DNA of 64,000 nucleotides from Anisakis pegreffii (Eukaryota; Nematoda; Chromadorea; Rhabditida; Anisakidae): contig JAPYMA010000559.1 of assembly GCA_035041965.1 (NCBI GenBank), positions 1-64,000 on the forward strand, given 5' to 3'. The notes below the pieces were generated by a model that ran no database searches, was not told the origin of the DNA, and saw only the letters and a list, made by a program, of their open reading frames with translations. Of the stretch, positions 62,360-64,000 are shown piece after piece; position 1 is the stretch's first letter; each line of letters starts with the position of its first letter. The translations under genes and the position numbers were made by a program.

Positions 62360-62850
62360 TAAATCAGTTAACAATATCAACTATGTGAGGTAAAGACAAC
62401 GGACGTTTCATGCAAGCACAAGGACAAGGACAAGGACTTTTCATGCAAGACGAGGACGATAAAAGTTAGCAGGTAAAAGAGTCAATAAGTTATACAATTT
62501 TACTAAGTGAGTATAAAAACTAATTTCACATTCTGAGGTGAAATTAATTTTTAAAGCTCAACTTTAAAAAGTTGATTACAATTATAAATCTTAAGTTGGA
62601 ATAAGAATACAAATATAAATATCTTTACATAGTAATATACATATAATGCGTAATGCATAATATAATAATCATCCATTTTCACAAGTTAAATGGATGTGAG
62701 CTAATTAACAATATCAACTATGTGAAATAGGGACAAAGGACATTTCATGCAGACAAGGACAAGGACAAGGACTTTGCATGCAGAACGAGGACAATTAAAG
62801 TTAACAGTAAATAAATTAATAAGTTATACAATATTACTAAGTATGCAATA
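62360..62850. repeat. Direct repeats, about 330-bp period (62360-62520 and 62690-62850)
   Basis: Shared order of motifs: 'aacaatatcaactatgtga', 'tttcatgca', a short array of 'caagga' hexamers (acaaggacaaggac), 'gacgaggac', then 'aataagttatacaat' and 'ttactaagt'. The second copy leads straight into the long hairpin at 62855. Confidence 0.8.
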
Positions 62851-62854
62851 TACT

Positions 62855-62913
62855 ATTAGGTCTTATACTGACTTAGTAATATACAATGTTACCAAGTCAG
62901 TATAAGACCTAAT
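62855..62913. repeat. Long hairpin, 25-bp arms and 9-nt loop
   Basis: 'attaggtcttatactgactt' opens the left arm (62855-62879) and is matched by the right arm (62889-62913), 'aagtcagtataagacctaat'. Twenty-four of twenty-five positions pair. The first direct-repeat copy holds only a degraded form of this sequence. Confidence 0.85.
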
Positions 62914-62959
62914 TTCACACTTACTAGTGGAAAATTATTTCAAAATTAAAGTTTCATTT

Positions 62960-63125
62960 GAAATAATTTTTGTTATTACAATTTTTTTTCATTTTTGATA
63001 GTTTGGTTTTTTTCATTGTGATTTTTTGATTTATTTTTTTATTTTAATTTTTTTTAAATTTTTGTTTTTTTAATTTTGATTTTTTTTTCAATTTTTGTTT
63101 TATCATTTTTTTATTTTGTTTTTTT
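62960..63125. repeat. Second T-rich low-complexity tract
   Basis: Similar in style to 60253-60660 ('tttttcattttt', 'gattttttgattt') but shorter and less regular. It opens a Lys-rich minus-strand frame that is not a gene. Confidence 0.75.
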
Positions 63126-64000
63126 CTGTTCATTTTATTCGTTCCATTCGTTGTCCTGTCCGCTTCGTTGTGTTGAACTGATTGTTCGGCGCTTCGTGTT
63201 GAAGGGGGGCTTTGTTCAGTATTTCCATTTTCCATATTACTAGCCCTTCGAAGATGTTCTCCACCCAAATTTCATTTCTCTTATTAGCATAAGGAGATGA
63301 CCAAATAGTTTCTCAATGGCTTTGGGCGAACTCAAGCCTGGCTGTGAGCGGTGATCAGCAAATACTTACTTACAACAACTTCCCAACCCAATAAGCGCCA
63401 ATGGAGGTGCATATCCCATAACCCGAACCCGAAGTACTCTAAACCCTTACCCAGAGTACTTCTCTTGTAGACCCGAATACCCGAACCCATTACATCATCG
63501 TTGCAATACGATGACTATAATATTATGAATATTACCCAATAATAATTCCCTCCATATGTGGCGCTGAGGAGCTGGCATAACCGCCATATGACTCCCCTTC
63601 TACAATGAAATGTGGATGCCCAAATTATCGGAAAGGAATTTTGAAGGGCATATCTCTCTTCCCTAATGTGCTAATGTGATCAACCGCTCTATGCTTGGCT
63701 TTTTCGTCGCATCTTAGCCAATGCTGAGAAATTAAGAAATGCGGGGGTTTGGGTGGCTAGCGATTCGATTAGAATGAATCGCTCTAAAGTTCTCATGTTG
63801 AGCCGAAGCGCCGATTGATAGTTGTGTTGACGTTATATGAAGTTATCATATATAATAAAAATCATAAAACAATTTCAATGGCTACACAATATTCAAATGT
63901 GATCATAGAATCACCTCATGGCATTTACATGAGGTGATTCTTATATATAATGTTAACAATATAAACTATAATATGACATTATAATAACAGTAACAATCTT
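63126..64000. other. Right-edge region, no gene identified
   Basis: About 870 bp. It includes a duplicated 'acccgaacccgaagtact' / 'acccgaatacccgaaccca' stretch (about 63420-63490) and a 13-bp-arm hairpin at 63908-63940. A minus frame ending near 63268 (GGEHLRRASNMENGN) is open but cannot be tied to a family. The region may be the edge of a larger repeat. Confidence 0.45.
63908..63940. repeat. Perfect 13-bp hairpin
   Basis: 'gaatcacctcatg' (63908-63920) and 'catgaggtgattc' (63928-63940) are perfect complements around a 7-nt loop. Confidence 0.85.

Noticed and set aside
1..64000. CRISPR arrays, bacterial operons, tRNA and rRNA genes
   Set aside because: No regularly spaced short repeats with unique spacers, no ribosomal RNA sequence and no convincing cloverleaf with a B-box were seen on either strand. 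A covariance-model search was not possible here.

Overview
The window is nuclear DNA from a nematode. The evidence is a complete cuticle collagen gene (6762..7926, minus) together with five other intron-rich eukaryotic genes whose introns are mostly 50-700 bp with GT...AG ends. Base composition is AT-rich. I cannot assign genus or clade from the sequence. There is no operon of the bacterial kind, no plasmid or phage gene and no CRISPR array.

Layout. 1-945: a 404-bp tandem repeat running off the left edge. 1891-5214 (-): pantothenate kinase (pnk-1-like, 11 exons, 367 aa). 6762-7926 (-): cuticle collagen (2 exons, 283 aa) with a TATA box and a poly(A) signal. 9929-19212 (-): choline transporter-like protein (SLC44/CTL, chtl-1-like, 14 exons, 898 aa) with a long proline-rich N-terminus and a foldback repeat in one intron. 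19213-29900: about 10 kb with no recognisable gene, holding a second, inverted copy of that foldback repeat. 29908-32077 (+): a BTB/BACK-domain gene, the only plus-strand gene, followed by a patchwork of repeats, a broken copy of its last exon and a block matching an hda-1 intron (32.3-33.5 kb). 36160-39349 (-): class I histone deacetylase (hda-1-like, 11 exons, 468 aa). 42290-57745 (-): the nuclear pore membrane glycoprotein gp210 (npp-12-like, 35 exons, 1923 aa). 57746-64000: gene-free, increasingly repetitive DNA with a 170-bp foldback element, a T-rich low-complexity tract, G runs, direct repeats and long hairpins.

All exon models were built by hand from six-frame reading, splice signals and the known order of family motifs. 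In the five minus-strand genes every exon joins in frame, and the summed exon lengths are exact multiples of three (1104, 852, 2697, 1407 and 5772 nt). This is strong internal support for the models. The genes are unrelated in function: coenzyme A synthesis, cuticle, choline transport, protein turnover adaptor, chromatin and nuclear pore. I see no pathway linking them.

I found no convincing new biological system. The most notable material is the mosaic of gene-fragment duplications around 32-33.5 kb, two foldback transposon-like families, small exon fragments copied into introns of pnk-1 and chtl-1, and relaxed splice signals (AAG acceptors and GTTCGT donors).
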